Below are positions 18,379-27,291 of a stretch of DNA of 64,000 nucleotides, piece by piece (the stretch's first letter is position 1; each line of letters starts with the position of its first letter). A program made the position numbers and the translations under genes. The notes under the pieces were generated by a model. It was given only the letters and a program-made list of their open reading frames with translations. It was not told the DNA's origin and did not search any database. Source of the stretch: CAVWDI01 sp963753725 (GTDB taxonomy: Bacteria > Chloroflexota > Anaerolineae > Anaerolineales > UBA4823); assembly GCA_963753725.1 (NCBI GenBank), contig CAVWDI010000006.1, positions 1-64,000 of the forward strand, given 5' to 3'.

Positions 18379-19641
18379 ATGAACCTAACTTTACTAACCG
18401 CAGGTATTTTTCTGATCACTTACGCTTTTATCGTCTCTGATAGAATACATCGCACAATAGCAGCCCTGTTGGGCGGGATGACCATCATTCTCTTTGGTGT
18501 GCTTGACCAGGATCAAGCCTTGCACGCAGTTGACTGGAATGTCATCTTCTTGCTGGCTGGGATGATGATGATAGCCACTGTGTTGCGGGAGACGGGTCTT
18601 TTTCAGTGGATCGCCATCCAAAGTGTCATGCTGGGAAAGGGAAACCCTTATCAAATCATGGTCATCTTGGTGCTTGTAACGGCTGTTACCTCAGCGCTGC
18701 TGGATAATGTGACCATCGTGATATTGATGGCGCCGGTAATCCTATTTGTTACAGCCAGTTTAAGGATCAGCCCGGTACCCTTTCTCATTGCCTTAATTCT
18801 GGCTTCCAACATTGGGGGGACTGCAACCCTAGTTGGTGATCCGCCCAATATACTTATTGGCAGTGCAGCTAACATTGATTTTTTCACCTTTGTTGTAAAT
18901 TTGGGTCCGATCTCCTTGTTAATCTTGATTGCCTTTATCGGACTGGCCTGGTTCCTTTTTAAGAAGGATCTGCAAACTTCAAACATAGATCAGTTAGGAT
19001 TCGAGGCTCTGGATACCTCAGAATTGATCACCAACGAGCCATTGCTGCGTAAATCTCTGGTAATTATGGCAGGTGTGATCCTGGGATTTCTATTTCACGG
19101 GGCTTTGCATATCGAGCCAGCCACCATTGCCTTGACAGGTGCTACGGTTCTTGTATTGTGGGGACGAAATGACCTTCATCACGTGCTGCAAGAAATCGAG
19201 TGGACTACGCTTTTCTTCTTCATCGGTTTGTTCATCCTGGTGGAGGCGTTGGTGGAAGTGGGGATCATTGAGGCTGTCGCTGAAGCCGCGCTACGCCTGA
19301 CAGATGGTAACCTTTTGATGACTTCCATGTTGTTGATTTGGTTTTCGGCTCTAGCCTCTGGTGTTGTGGATAATATCCCCTACACAGCCACAATGATCCC
19401 GGTGGTGGAGAACCTGGGAGAGGCTATTCCAATAGGACCGCTGTGGTGGTCGTTGGCTTTGGGTGCCTGTTTGGGGGGGAATGCTACGCTGGTGGGTGCT
19501 GCGGCCAACGTTGTCGTTGCCAACCTTGCTGAAAAAAGCGGACAGCCAATAAGTTTTGGCCTCTTCCTGCGCTATGGTGTCATTGTCACATTCGTGTCCT
19601 TGGTACTGGCCAGTTTGTACGTATGGGTCCGTTATTTATAG
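18379..19641 (+). CDS. ArsB/NhaD-superfamily ion transporter
   Basis: The 420-residue protein has about 11-12 membrane helices and the paired re-entrant motifs of the ion-transporter superfamily: SALLDNVTIVILMAPVI with ASNIGGTATLVGDPPNILIG in the first half, and SGVVDNIPYTATMIP with GACLGGNATLVGAAANVVVA in the second. These motifs fit the P-protein/NhaD/ArsB group, which moves Na+, arsenite or organic anions. Which of these cannot be decided by eye. The PII-like/CBS gene upstream is translationally close. Confidence 0.85.
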   Translation: MNLTLLTAGIFLITYAFIVSDRIHRTIAALLGGMTIILFGVLDQDQALHAVDWNVIFLLAGMMMIATVLRETGLFQWIAIQSVMLGKGNPYQIMVILVLVTAVTSALLDNVTIVILMAPVILFVTASLRISPVPFLIALILASNIGGTATLVGDPPNILIGSAANIDFFTFVVNLGPISLLILIAFIGLAWFLFKKDLQTSNIDQLGFEALDTSELITNEPLLRKSLVIMAGVILGFLFHGALHIEPATIALTGATVLVLWGRNDLHHVLQEIEWTTLFFFIGLFILVEALVEVGIIEAVAEAALRLTDGNLLMTSMLLIWFSALASGVVDNIPYTATMIPVVENLGEAIPIGPLWWSLALGACLGGNATLVGAAANVVVANLAEKSGQPISFGLFLRYGVIVTFVSLVLASLYVWVRYL

Positions 19642-19950
19642 GGAATTAACACAAGATATGAATTCTACGTCCAGGTACTCCTGTTCAGTGACATCAACGC
19701 AAATATACGTTTGCTGGGTTGAATGTACTCTTGATAATCAATCTGGGTCTGATCGGCAGATTGGTCTGCCTGGAACAGTAGTTGCGGGTAATATAATTGG
19801 ACGCTGTGCTCTTTATTCTCAAACTCCTGGGGGGTTGCTGCTGCATTTCCAGCACGGAGCATGGATCTAATATGCTCGGATATGGAGTAAGTAGTTCGAT
19901 TAGGGAGTTTGTCCTGTTTCACAACACTCTCCGTAGAATGGAGATGGCAG
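19642..19950. other. Intergenic, 309 bp, no gene seen
   Basis: Region between the transporter and the CNNM/CorC gene. An upstream in-frame extension of the latter (from 19909) lacks a ribosome binding site. No hairpin or RNA gene was recognised. Confidence 0.45.
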
Positions 19951-21237
19951 ATGGTTGTTGATGTTGTGTTGATAGGTGTTTTGATTTTGGCAAATGGGTT
20001 CTTCGCCACTGCAGAGTTGGCGTTGGTAACCACGCGCAGAACGCGCCTGAAAATGCTCGATAAAGCTGGCGATAAGCGAGCGGCAAAAGTCCTGGCGGTA
20101 CAAGATAATCCTGGGGATTTCTTAGCAATGGTGCAGATTGGCATCACCCTGGTTGGTACAACTGCCGCAGCTGTGGGGGGGGCTGAAGCAGTTCGGATTC
20201 TCTCACCATTTATCGCAAGCAGTCAGCAGCTGGCACCGTATGCACAGCAAATCGCATTAGTTATTGTGGTCGTAGTCATTACCTACTTTACCCTTGTTTT
20301 TGGCGAACTTGTACCCAAACGATTAGCTTTGCGTAACGCTGAAAACGTGGCCTTGTCATTCACTGCCCCGCTTGGTTTGCTATCCCGCCTGGCTTACTTG
20401 CCAATCCGTGTGCTCTCTTTTTCGGCCGATACAGTGCTGAAACTTATTGGCAGCGCTGAAGCACAATACCCATCCACCAGCCCGGAAGAAATCGAATTGC
20501 TCGTGAAACAAGGAACCGCTGAAGGAGTAATACAACCTGTAGAAGAGAGATTGATCGGCCGTATCTTTGACTATACAGTTCGCTGCGTTCAGGACGTAAT
20601 GACACCGCGCACTTCCATCATAGCCCTGAATGTAGAGACATTGCCCTCAGAAGCATTAATAACGGCGAAGCGCTCTGGCTATTCTCGTTTCCCGGTTTAC
20701 AACAGCGACATTGATCAAGTGGTTGGTTATGTGCATATTAAGGATATTATATGGGCTGCGGGGAATACCAATCTGCGCCCATATACCCGTGAAATCCATT
20801 TCATCCCCAGTGGCGCGTCGCTACCTAAAGCTTTTGAAATTCTTACAAAAGCTGGAACCCATATGGCCATCGTCCTGGATGAATATGGTGGCACACGTGG
20901 TTTACTGACCTTAGAGGATATGCTGGAAGAGATCGTGGGTGAGATTGAGGATGAACACAGTCCAATAACTGAGCAACTTGAATTTCCCACGAACGGAGAT
21001 TGGGTATTTGCAGGAACTACCCCGATCTCGGAGGTCGCGGAACTGCTAGCAGTCGATTTCCAATCTCAAGGTATATTCACTACTCTGGCTGGATTTGTCT
21101 TTGCGAGCCTGGGAAAAATCCCCGAAACTGGCGAACAAATAAGCAAACACGGCTACATTTTCACTGTGAAAGAAATGGATCGATTACGCATCGCCAGCAT
21201 CCATGTTCGCCACAATCTTCTCTTAAGGAAGGAATAG
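19951..21237 (+). CDS. CNNM/CorC-HlyC family membrane protein (Mg2+/Co2+ efflux type)
   Basis: Start ATG 19951 is preceded by GGAGA; an ORF extension to 19909 is less likely. Domain order: N-terminal DUF21/CNNM membrane domain (~1-185; ILANGFFATAELALV...GITLVGTTAAAVGG...LVFGELVPKRLALRNAE), a CBS pair (~200-325; VMTPRTSIIALNVE...HMAIVLDEYGGTRGLLTLEDMLEEIVGEI) and a C-terminal CorC/HlyC transporter-associated domain (~345-425). Family members export Mg2+ or Na+ in response to nucleotide binding. It fits the surrounding ion-homeostasis cluster. Confidence 0.92.
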   Translation: MVVDVVLIGVLILANGFFATAELALVTTRRTRLKMLDKAGDKRAAKVLAVQDNPGDFLAMVQIGITLVGTTAAAVGGAEAVRILSPFIASSQQLAPYAQQIALVIVVVVITYFTLVFGELVPKRLALRNAENVALSFTAPLGLLSRLAYLPIRVLSFSADTVLKLIGSAEAQYPSTSPEEIELLVKQGTAEGVIQPVEERLIGRIFDYTVRCVQDVMTPRTSIIALNVETLPSEALITAKRSGYSRFPVYNSDIDQVVGYVHIKDIIWAAGNTNLRPYTREIHFIPSGASLPKAFEILTKAGTHMAIVLDEYGGTRGLLTLEDMLEEIVGEIEDEHSPITEQLEFPTNGDWVFAGTTPISEVAELLAVDFQSQGIFTTLAGFVFASLGKIPETGEQISKHGYIFTVKEMDRLRIASIHVRHNLLLRKE

Positions 21238-21493
21238 AATGTGGCTTTCCCGACTGGCGAGCATGAGAGGTAAATTATTTTGATTGTTGAAGTTTTATTG
21301 AATTCTTGTGAATGGCACCTCAAGGTTCACGATGGCAATAATGACGGGATTGGTTATGCCTTCGTACAGCTATAGTGTGAGCTTGTGGCCTGCTAATCAA
21401 GAGTGGCCAGCACCCCTGATTATTCTTCACAAGGGTTTTAGAACTACAATGTATAGACAAATTATTCGTTTTCTGTTTGGAGCAGTCTAATCT

Positions 21494-22720
21494 ATGCTCC
21501 CATTCCTGCAGTTTATATTGGTAATTCTTGTGATCATTGCTTTTGCTAAGGTGGGTGGGTACTTCAGCACGAAATTAGGACAACCAGCGGTAGTCGGCGA
21601 GGTTTTGGCCGGGCTCATATTGGGGCCAGCAGTGTTGAATTTTATGCAATGGCCAATATTCACAGACCACCATCTAGGTGAAACAGTTTCATATCTAGCT
21701 GAATTGGGAATCCTATTATTGTTGTTTGTAGCTGGGTTAGAACTCGATCTTACCGACTTAGTTAAATCAGGTAAAACAGCTGTTTGGGTAGGAGTATTGG
21801 GGTTTATTTTTACTCTAGGTATGGGTTATATCCTGGCTATTATCTTCTCTTTTGAAAATCAACAAGCTCTATTTATAGGTCTGATGTTAGCGCCTACCAG
21901 TATCGGTATTTCAGCACAGACTTTAATTGAATTAAATGTCATTCGGAGTAAAGTTGGCACCACCTTATTAAGTGCAGCCGCAATTGACGATACTTTAGGT
22001 ATCTTGAGCTTATCTCTATTTATTGCTCTTTTTCTAGGAGGAGCACCCAGCGAGAGCGCAAGCATTTTGTGGATATTGGTAAAAATGAGTTTATACATCG
22101 TTGTAGCTTCTGCAATTGGCTTCTGGTTTCTACCAAAATTGGCTCAGATAATAGAAAATTTGCCAATTAGTCAAGGTCTTATTGCTTTTACCTTCATTAC
22201 AGTGCTTATCTTCGCATGGTCTGCAGAAGTGTTTGGGAACATGTCTGCAATCATTGGCGCATTTCTGGCGGGACTTTTTCTTGCCCGTAGTCCTCTAAAA
22301 GACAAGATCGAAAAGGGGTTTTCTTCCTTTGCTTATGGCATATTTATACCCATCTTTTTCATCAATGTTGGGTTATCTTCGAATGTAAGTCAGATATCTA
22401 GCGATGGGTTTTTATTGTTGGCTGGTATGATAGTGGTAGTCGTATTATCGAAACATATTGGGGCTAGAATTGGTGGTCGCTTAGGTGGTATGACTACTCG
22501 AGAATCTGTACAACTTGGATTCGGCATGATTCCGCGTGGAGAAGTTGTTCTAATCATAGCTACTGTTGGTCTTGTAGAAGGATTAATCGACACCATTATT
22601 TTTTCAATGATTGTCGTGTTAGTCGTTGTGACAACATTAATTACTCCCCCAATTTTGCAGCGTTTATTTTCTAATTCGAAACAATCAAAAAACCAATTAA
22701 ATATGAAGGCTAGGAGATGA
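21494..22720 (+). CDS. Kef/CPA2-type cation:proton antiporter
   Basis: The 408 residues show the Na_H_Exchanger fold: LGQPAVVGEVLAGLILGPAVL, AELGILLLLFVAGLELDL, the central LAPTSIGISAQTL and AAIDDTLGI segments (DD pair), GNMSAIIGAFLAGLFLARSP and GMIPRGEVVLIIATVGL. It has no C-terminal RCK/TrkA-N domain. A broken TrkA-N remnant lies 700 bp downstream, and a PII-like protein starts 3 bp after its stop and may replace the RCK domain as regulator (inference). Confidence 0.9.
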   Translation: MLPFLQFILVILVIIAFAKVGGYFSTKLGQPAVVGEVLAGLILGPAVLNFMQWPIFTDHHLGETVSYLAELGILLLLFVAGLELDLTDLVKSGKTAVWVGVLGFIFTLGMGYILAIIFSFENQQALFIGLMLAPTSIGISAQTLIELNVIRSKVGTTLLSAAAIDDTLGILSLSLFIALFLGGAPSESASILWILVKMSLYIVVASAIGFWFLPKLAQIIENLPISQGLIAFTFITVLIFAWSAEVFGNMSAIIGAFLAGLFLARSPLKDKIEKGFSSFAYGIFIPIFFINVGLSSNVSQISSDGFLLLAGMIVVVVLSKHIGARIGGRLGGMTTRESVQLGFGMIPRGEVVLIIATVGLVEGLIDTIIFSMIVVLVVVTTLITPPILQRLFSNSKQSKNQLNMKARR

Positions 22721-22723
22721 AAC

Positions 22724-23077
22724 ATGAATTTCCTAATAGTATTTGTGCTTGATAATTCGGACCAGTGCAGAGATATTCTTGATGCTTGGGAAAATGCTGG
22801 CATAAGAGGTGTGACAATTCTTGAAAGTTCGGGGCTTGGACGTGTACGCCTGGCAGGGATTCGTGACGATCTGCCACTTATGCCTAGTCTTAGTGATTTG
22901 TTCATGAATACTGAGACACAACATCGGACTTTATTTACCGTAGTTAAAAGCCAGATTCAAATCGATGCGATTGTCAAGGCTACCCAATCCATTGTCGGGG
23001 ACCTGGAGCAAGCGGATACAGGATTTATGTTTGTAATACCAGTGAGTCAGGTTTACGGTAAAAGTAAGCTGGCTTAA
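22724..23077 (+). CDS. Stand-alone PII-like protein
   Basis: The 117-residue protein has the PII-like pattern: strand MNFLIVFVLDNSD, helix DILDAWENAGIRGVTILES, a T-loop-like segment (SGLGRVRLAGIRDDLPLMP), strand RTLFTVVKSQI, helix DAIVKATQSIVGDL, strand GFMFVIPVSQVYG. It parallels residues 1-110 of the protein at 17498-18367 (both have RGVTILES/PGVTILES). ATG 22724 follows AGGAGATG and is 3 bp from the antiporter stop, so it is surely co-translated with it. Probable nucleotide-responsive antiporter regulator. Confidence 0.72.
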   Translation: MNFLIVFVLDNSDQCRDILDAWENAGIRGVTILESSGLGRVRLAGIRDDLPLMPSLSDLFMNTETQHRTLFTVVKSQIQIDAIVKATQSIVGDLEQADTGFMFVIPVSQVYGKSKLA

Positions 23078-23100
23078 ATATATAAAGATATGGTGATAAA

Positions 23101-23319
23101 TTGATTTTCCTCGTTGGAAATGCGTCTTCACAATGGCTCCTTGTTTTGATTCTGATCTTATTGGGATTGGTGTTATTGCGACTGCTGAGAAAATACGAGA
23201 ATCGGGTGCAACACGGTCAAAAAGAACAGAGCGACGATCTATTAGTTGTCTTTTTAACATTGATTGCTTTCACCTTGGGTATCTTTTCAGCAGTTCTGTT
23301 ATTGAGTATTTCACCCTGA
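23101..23319 (+). CDS. Small two-helix membrane protein
   Basis: Read from TTG 23101, 72 residues. Helix 1 is QWLLVLILILLGLVLLRLL, followed by a charged loop (KYENRVQHGQKEQSDD) and helix 2 (VVFLTLIAFTLGIFSAVLLL). It follows the PII-like gene by 23 bp and may be an accessory subunit of the antiporter unit. Similar in layout to 12507-12707. Function unknown. Confidence 0.5.
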   Translation: MIFLVGNASSQWLLVLILILLGLVLLRLLRKYENRVQHGQKEQSDDLLVVFLTLIAFTLGIFSAVLLLSISP

Positions 23320-23437
23320 ATTACATAGTAGGAATTCTAGCCAGTCGATGCACAGTGTTTTCACTTAGACAATACATTCGGATATCCTTGTTTTAAGAAT
23401 TAGGTATCGATTATTAGAATCCGATGGAAGCAAATAA

Positions 23438-23690
23438 ATGAGTAAATTTTTGATCATCGGATTAGAAAATTTTAGCGTAAACCTCGCCAGTGCACTCTCC
23501 GAGGCTGGTCATTTCGTAATGGGGGTAGATCAAAACCCTGTAGTCGATCAAGATCTGATTAGGAAATAGAACGCTGTATTAAATACCGAAGTCTTTTGTC
23601 AGAAGACACTTGACAGAATTGGAGTAATGAACTTTGATTTAGTGATATTTATATAACCCAAAGAACCTGAAATAAACACCTCTCACTCAC
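23438..23690 (+). pseudogene. TrkA-N (RCK) nucleotide-binding domain remnant
   Basis: ATG 23438 starts MSKFLIIGLENFSVNLASALSEAGHFVMGVDQNPVV, a Rossmann N-terminus like TrkA/KtrA with the GxGxxG loop altered to GLENFS. A TAG stops it at 23567. Further matching pieces continue (RIGVMNFDLVIFI, then a TAA). This looks like debris of a potassium-transport regulator that once followed the antiporter. Confidence 0.6.
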
Positions 23691-24060
23691 ATCATCTCTC
23701 AATAAGTTAGGGAGTATCATTCGTTGGAGGTAACTGCAAAGAAAATCAAACAAGCGCAGAATTTGATACTTCTCATGGCCAACCCATTGAGTATTTGTTT
23801 ATCCGAAGTGTGAACAAAATTACAACATTGAATACTGATCCCTTTACAACGCTTCTTTACATTCATGATTTGCTTTATGTCCAATCTGTAGCCAAGTATT
23901 TAAAAGGCTCTAGACTCCCTAATGGGACTCGGGTTGTGATATTAACGATAGCATCGATGCTATGCGGGGAGCAGCGTTCCCACAGCGCCCTCTCCCTCAT
24001 TAATGTTAATTCTCGGAGTTTATCCTGACCGCGTAGCGTCCCTTTGGGAAAATGAAGGAC
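23691..24060. other. Non-coding/decayed stretch ending in a REP-like insert
   Basis: No convincing gene. Positions about 24015-24062 hold a REP-like module (GGAGTTTATCCTGA ... TGAAGGACCT) that also occurs inside another recombinase tail at about 27430-27463. A short near-palindrome (GATAGCATCGATGCTATG) lies at about 23948-23965. Confidence 0.4.
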
Positions 24061-24225
24061 CTAACTGCCGCTCTTCTCATAAAACAAGCCGGCGACGACC
24101 TCCAGGCAATCCCCTCCTTCCTCGCCCATTCCAACCTCTCCATCACCCAGATCTACAACCACAAAATTGAAAACCGCCAGGATGCTTCCTGGCTGAAGGT
24201 CGAGTCTCTCCTCGGCCTTTCTTGA
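24061..24225 (+). pseudogene. Recombinase 3' tail, solo copy
   Basis: Encodes TAALLIKQAGDDLQAIPSF, LAHSNLSITQIYNHKIENR and WLKVESLLGLS followed by TGA. The upstream half of the recombinase is missing and is replaced by a REP-like module exactly at the border. The GH of the catalytic box is AH and the residue after the catalytic Tyr is N, so decay is advanced. Confidence 0.8.
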
Positions 24226-24362
24226 GCATTCAGTGTCGATAACACACATTATCACCACTCCTGCTTCTATTAGCCGGTTGGTTTTGATTCCCGCAAATTA
24301 GTCGGATAATGTTTATATTATTAAACATTCGGCCGGGGAATAATTGAAAAAGGAGCCCGTCT

Positions 24363-24467
24363 ATGCCCCATCGTAAACGCAAATCCTCTAAAACTGAAAT
24401 CACAGATTACCACCACGACCAGACCCGCAAGAACATCCCTCCCGCCGACCTGGCCGGCCCATGTTGA
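24363..24467 (+). pseudogene. N-terminal stub of a DNA-methyltransferase-like gene
   Basis: ATG 24363 after AAGGAG gives MPHRKRKSSKTEITDYHHDQ then TRKNIPPADLAGPC and stop. The YHHDQTRKNIPPA pattern is like the start of some adenine-specific (type III-like) DNA methyltransferases. Nothing of the catalytic domain follows, so it is a remnant at best. Confidence 0.4.
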
Positions 24468-24878
24468 GTTCTCTGGTTGTCAATGTTCAGGGATCCCCTG
24501 GCGTCGGTTATTTTGAGCTGGCCGAAAACCTGGGATTGCTGAAGACCAGATCTGATAAGTTTGACAAGGTATTCTGGGATAATTAGGTGGAAAAATGTTA
24601 TCAGGAATGGGCTGTTGGTTTGTATATAAACTGAAGATGTTTAAGTGCTCCTCAATTGATGCTGAAACGAATATTGACATCCGATATAAACTGAAAACCG
24701 GAAAGGAGGATGTCCGGGTATTGTTAGCATGGGTATGAAATAGTTTATAGATCAACCATGTGTAAACCACGGCTAAATTATGAGTTGAATTATATATTCT
24801 GGGGTAATTACGATTATCTGTAGGAACAGAAATCTCTTGTGAGTGGAAAGCATTCATATTAAGAAGGAAAATCTTAAA
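24468..24878. other. Intergenic, about 410 bp, no gene seen
   Basis: AT-rich sequence between the methyltransferase stub and a small gene. Apparent frames on the minus strand have no coding character. Confidence 0.4.
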
Positions 24879-25076
24879 ATGGCAAAAGCTGAAAAAACAT
24901 TTGTGGAAGTAGTTGAATTTGAAGAAGATAAATTGCTTCTGATAGGTGTGGTCAACAAAAACCAGTTAGAGGCGATTTTTGATATCTTTGAACCGCTATC
25001 GCGCAGTTGGCGAGGGCAGTACCAGTCTCTGGCTATCGCAATTGTTGATGCTTATATGGAGTGGCAGAAGAAGTAA
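24879..25076 (+). CDS. Hypothetical small protein
   Basis: ATG 24879 follows AAGGAAA at a good distance. The 65 residues (MAKAEKTFVEVVEFEEDKLL...EAIFDIFEPLSRSWRGQYQSL...DAYMEWQKK) are acidic at the start and helical later. A longer GTG start at 24843 is possible. It lies between two recombinase tails (24061-24225 and 25150-25249), so it may be cassette cargo. No family recognised. Confidence 0.45.
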   Translation: MAKAEKTFVEVVEFEEDKLLLIGVVNKNQLEAIFDIFEPLSRSWRGQYQSLAIAIVDAYMEWQKK

Positions 25077-25149
25077 TCATAACCACGATTACCATCCACA
25101 ATTCGTGAGAGTAATACCGCTATCTGGCAGGTTATGATTCCAGTATAGA

Positions 25150-25249
25150 TGTGGTTTCATCCTTCCTGGGCCATTCCAACCTCTCCATCACACAGATCTA
25201 TCTCCACAAAATCGAAAACAGCCAGAATACCATGTGGTTGAGAAGGTAG
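25150..25249 (+). pseudogene. Recombinase 3' tail, short solo copy
   Basis: Encodes VSSFLGHSNLSITQIYLHKI, then ENSQNTMWLRR and a stop. Only the last catalytic box (His and Tyr) and a shortened end remain. Confidence 0.75.
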
Positions 25250-25304
25250 TTGGGTCCGCATTTGAACCAGCTGTTAATATTGTTTTGCTCCTCAATTGAA
25301 AAAG

Positions 25305-25330
25305 CCCCTCCACCCATGAGGATGGAGGGG
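25305..25330 (-). terminator. Stem-loop terminator
   Basis: CCCCTCCA (25305-25312) pairs with TGGAGGGG (25323-25330). It lies just past the 3' end of the minus-strand pseudogene ending at 25353; on that strand the stem is followed by GCTTTTTCAATT. Confidence 0.7.
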
Positions 25331-25352
25331 TTGATAAGATAGGGATTTAAAA

Positions 25353-25594
25353 TTATGCCGGTGAATAGGTTGGATCCCTGAGTTTGAGAGATCGCTCTAC
25401 TCCATCACGATCCTTTACCAAAACTATCTCTACCCGACTTCTGATGAATTCCAGAAACAAATGACTGCGTTTTTAAGACGCAACTCTTCCTGTATCGTTA
25501 CTTTGGCTTCTCAATTTATGGAGTCGCATAGTTCATACAGCTGGTTGTAAGCTTTATGGTCTGCTTCATCACCCCGTAAGGTGGGGCATTTCAT
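25353..25594 (-). pseudogene. Unidentified small protein, frameshifted
   Basis: Read on the minus strand from ATG 25594: MKCPTLRGDEADHKAYNQLY, ELCDSIN, an in-frame TGA, EAKVTIQEELRLKNAVICFW, a frameshift, then LEFIRSRVEIVLVKDRDGVE and RSLKLRDPTYSPA to a TAA at 25353-25355. The strand-rich second half looks protein-like and sits next to a terminator. It is broken by one stop and one shift. Family unknown. Confidence 0.4.
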
Positions 25595-25762
25595 TAGGTT
25601 CTTTTGTTTTTTCAAAAGATTTTAATATTTCCAACCACCCGGTTCACTTTCACCCTGTGGCACCCCAATTATTAGCTCATGCCCACCTCATAGAAAAAAT
25701 CTTCCCGACAGAATTTTTCCTAAAAAGCAATCTCTGACAGTCAGAGCTCATCGCTTATAATG

Positions 25763-25993
25763 ATGGTTATGTTTAAGGAGGAAAAACGGATAGTAGATTT
25801 AGTGATTGGAGCTTTAATAACAGTATGAATATCACATGGAATAACTAGAATTTTTTTCTCAGGAGTGCATCATTCACGAGAAAGGTGGAATTGGTTTGAT
25901 ATTATTTGGGTGGTATTAAAGATTTCTGATTTTATTGACGGGTTAACCTTAACAATGAGACCCGCTTCGGTGAAGAAAATATTATTACGGTAA
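25763..25993 (+). pseudogene. Unidentified small membrane-type protein with an in-frame TGA
   Basis: ATG 25763/25769 gives MFKEEKRIVDLVIGALITV, TGA, then the same frame continues ISHGITRIFFSGVHHSRERW and NWFDIIWVVLKISDFIDGLT to TAA 25991-25993. Reading the TGA as a mutated TGG would give a smooth protein of about 75 residues. The next gene begins 5 bp later. Family unknown. Confidence 0.35.
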
Positions 25994-25998
25994 AAATT

Positions 25999-26415
25999 AT
26001 GAATCCTCAATCAAATTCGTTGCGAGTAACAAAAACCCTATTAGTCATCCTGTTAGTTTTTCTATGCTTGAGTGGTCTATTTGGGATATTTTTCCTAATT
26101 GATCCCAGTGGTAAGCTAGTGGAAGTCCCCATCAGTCTACTGGATAATCTGCCAATCGATACCTTTATATTGCCAGGTTTGTTTTTGTTGATTGCCTATG
26201 GCATAGGCTCATTTATTATTATATATGGTTTGCTCCGTCAGCGATTCTGGGCGCCGGTCGCTGGACTACTGCTTGGGTTGATATTGATAGGTTGGGTAAT
26301 TGGACAAATCATTCTTTGGGGAGAGCCAGCGATACTACAGTATATCTATTTGACCGTGGGGGTAGCCATTTTTCTCCTAAGTTTGATAATAAGAAAACAG
26401 GGCATTATGGGATAA
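25999..26415 (+). CDS. Hypothetical four-helix membrane protein
   Basis: The 138 residues contain four hydrophobic segments: ~10-32, ~52-76, ~84-104 and ~110-130. The first two are separated by LIDPSGKLVEVPISLLDNLP. No catalytic motif is visible. It sits between two recombinase tails (25150-25249 and 26491-26632) and may be cassette cargo. Confidence 0.55.
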   Translation: MNPQSNSLRVTKTLLVILLVFLCLSGLFGIFFLIDPSGKLVEVPISLLDNLPIDTFILPGLFLLIAYGIGSFIIIYGLLRQRFWAPVAGLLLGLILIGWVIGQIILWGEPAILQYIYLTVGVAIFLLSLIIRKQGIMG

Positions 26416-26490
26416 TGTATTATAAAGTGGTGTCAATTTTTTGAAGTTAATAATCATCCTGTGCTTCCTTAAGTTTTTCCAATAACCATA

Positions 26491-26632
26491 AAAAGAAACC
26501 GGCGACGACCTCCACCAAATCTCCTCCTTCCTCGGTCATTCCAATCTCTCTATCACCCAGATCTATCTCCACAAAATTCAAAATCACCAGGATGTGTCCT
26601 GGCTGAAAGTGGCGGCTCTACTTGACTTGTAA
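26491..26632 (+). pseudogene. Recombinase 3' tail, solo copy
   Basis: Encodes KETGDDLHQISSFLGHSNLS, ITQIYLHKIQNHQD and VSWLKVAALLDL followed by TAA. It marks the left edge of the first small-secreted-protein cassette. Confidence 0.8.
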
Positions 26633-26860
26633 TTTAAATGGTGAGCTTTCAATCATTCGATTCTGCTACTCCTTGAAAGTAGCCATCCTGAGCGCAGTTG
26701 AAGGATCTAATTATTATTGGGGATTACCTGATTTTCAGGCTTTTAAAGAGGGAACCTTACGGTTTTAGAATCAAACGGTTATTCGTTTCTCAGGGTGCGA
26801 GATAGAATAGAGTGGAAAAATGGGAGGTAAATATAAATTTTACCAACGGTGGTACTTAAA

Positions 26861-26897
26861 TGAGAAGGGGCTGTCCCTTGGGAAAGCCCCTTCTAAA
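26861..26897 (-). terminator. Terminator of the first small secreted protein gene
   Basis: AGAAGGGGCT pairs with AGCCCCTTCT over a short loop (GTCCCTTGGGAA). On the minus strand it follows the stop of the gene ending at 26926. The same hairpin arms flank a longer insert in the second cassette (42378-42514). Confidence 0.75.
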
Positions 26898-26925
26898 TTG
26901 CTTATAGTTAGTTGTTTATTACGGT

Positions 26926-27174
26926 TTACTGAATACCGCGCAAGCTGAGGGTACTGTTGTCAAAACGTGCAATTTCATCATACACGATAACAACGATAGG
27001 TCCACCTGAACCGCCAGCTTCGCCGCCAGCTTCAACACTGGAGGATGTCGATCCATGAGCTTCTTCGTTTTTATCTGCCGGGTAGTAACCATCATCACCA
27101 GCGGCAAAAACGCCACCAACGGAAAGTACTAACATCACGGATACAATCAATGCAACAAAAATCAAGTTTTTCAT
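26926..27174 (-). CDS. Small secreted protein, cassette copy A
   Basis: The 82-residue precursor has a clear signal peptide (MKNLIFVALIVSVMLVLSVG, cleavage likely after FAA). The mature part is ~57 residues: acidic/polar (DDGYYPADKNEEAHG), a Gly/Ser-rich middle (SSSVEAGGEAGGSGG), then VVIVYDEIARFDNSTLSLRG. A paralogue lies at 42539-42793; the signal peptide and the end EIARFD-x-STLSLRG are conserved between them. AAAGGAG lies six bases before the ATG. Function unknown; a secreted or surface peptide is likely. Confidence 0.7.
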   Translation of the reverse strand: MKNLIFVALIVSVMLVLSVGGVFAAGDDGYYPADKNEEAHGSTSSSVEAGGEAGGSGGPIVVIVYDEIARFDNSTLSLRGIQ

Positions 27175-27207
27175 TTTTTAGCTCCTTTGGCTATATAAGA
27201 TATTATA

Positions 27208-27235
27208 ATAATACCATGTTTACCTTATTTGTCAA
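27208..27235 (-). promoter_or_regulatory. Sigma-70-type promoter of small secreted protein A
   Basis: On the minus strand TTGACA (27235-27230) is followed after 16 bp by TATTAT (27213-27208), with TATAAT just beyond. The whole ~70-bp upstream region is nearly the same in the second cassette (42827-42854). Confidence 0.7.
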
Positions 27236-27291
27236 TATATAAAATAATATTTAATACAACTCTCATATTTATTAATATAATACACAAGGGG

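Noticed and set aside
21308..21490. 60-residue ORF before the Kef-type antiporter
   Set aside because: No ribosome binding site, no domain, mixed composition.
23795..24028. 77-residue ORF before the recombinase tail at 24061
   Set aside because: No ribosome site; its 3' part is the REP-like module, so it reads repeat sequence by chance.
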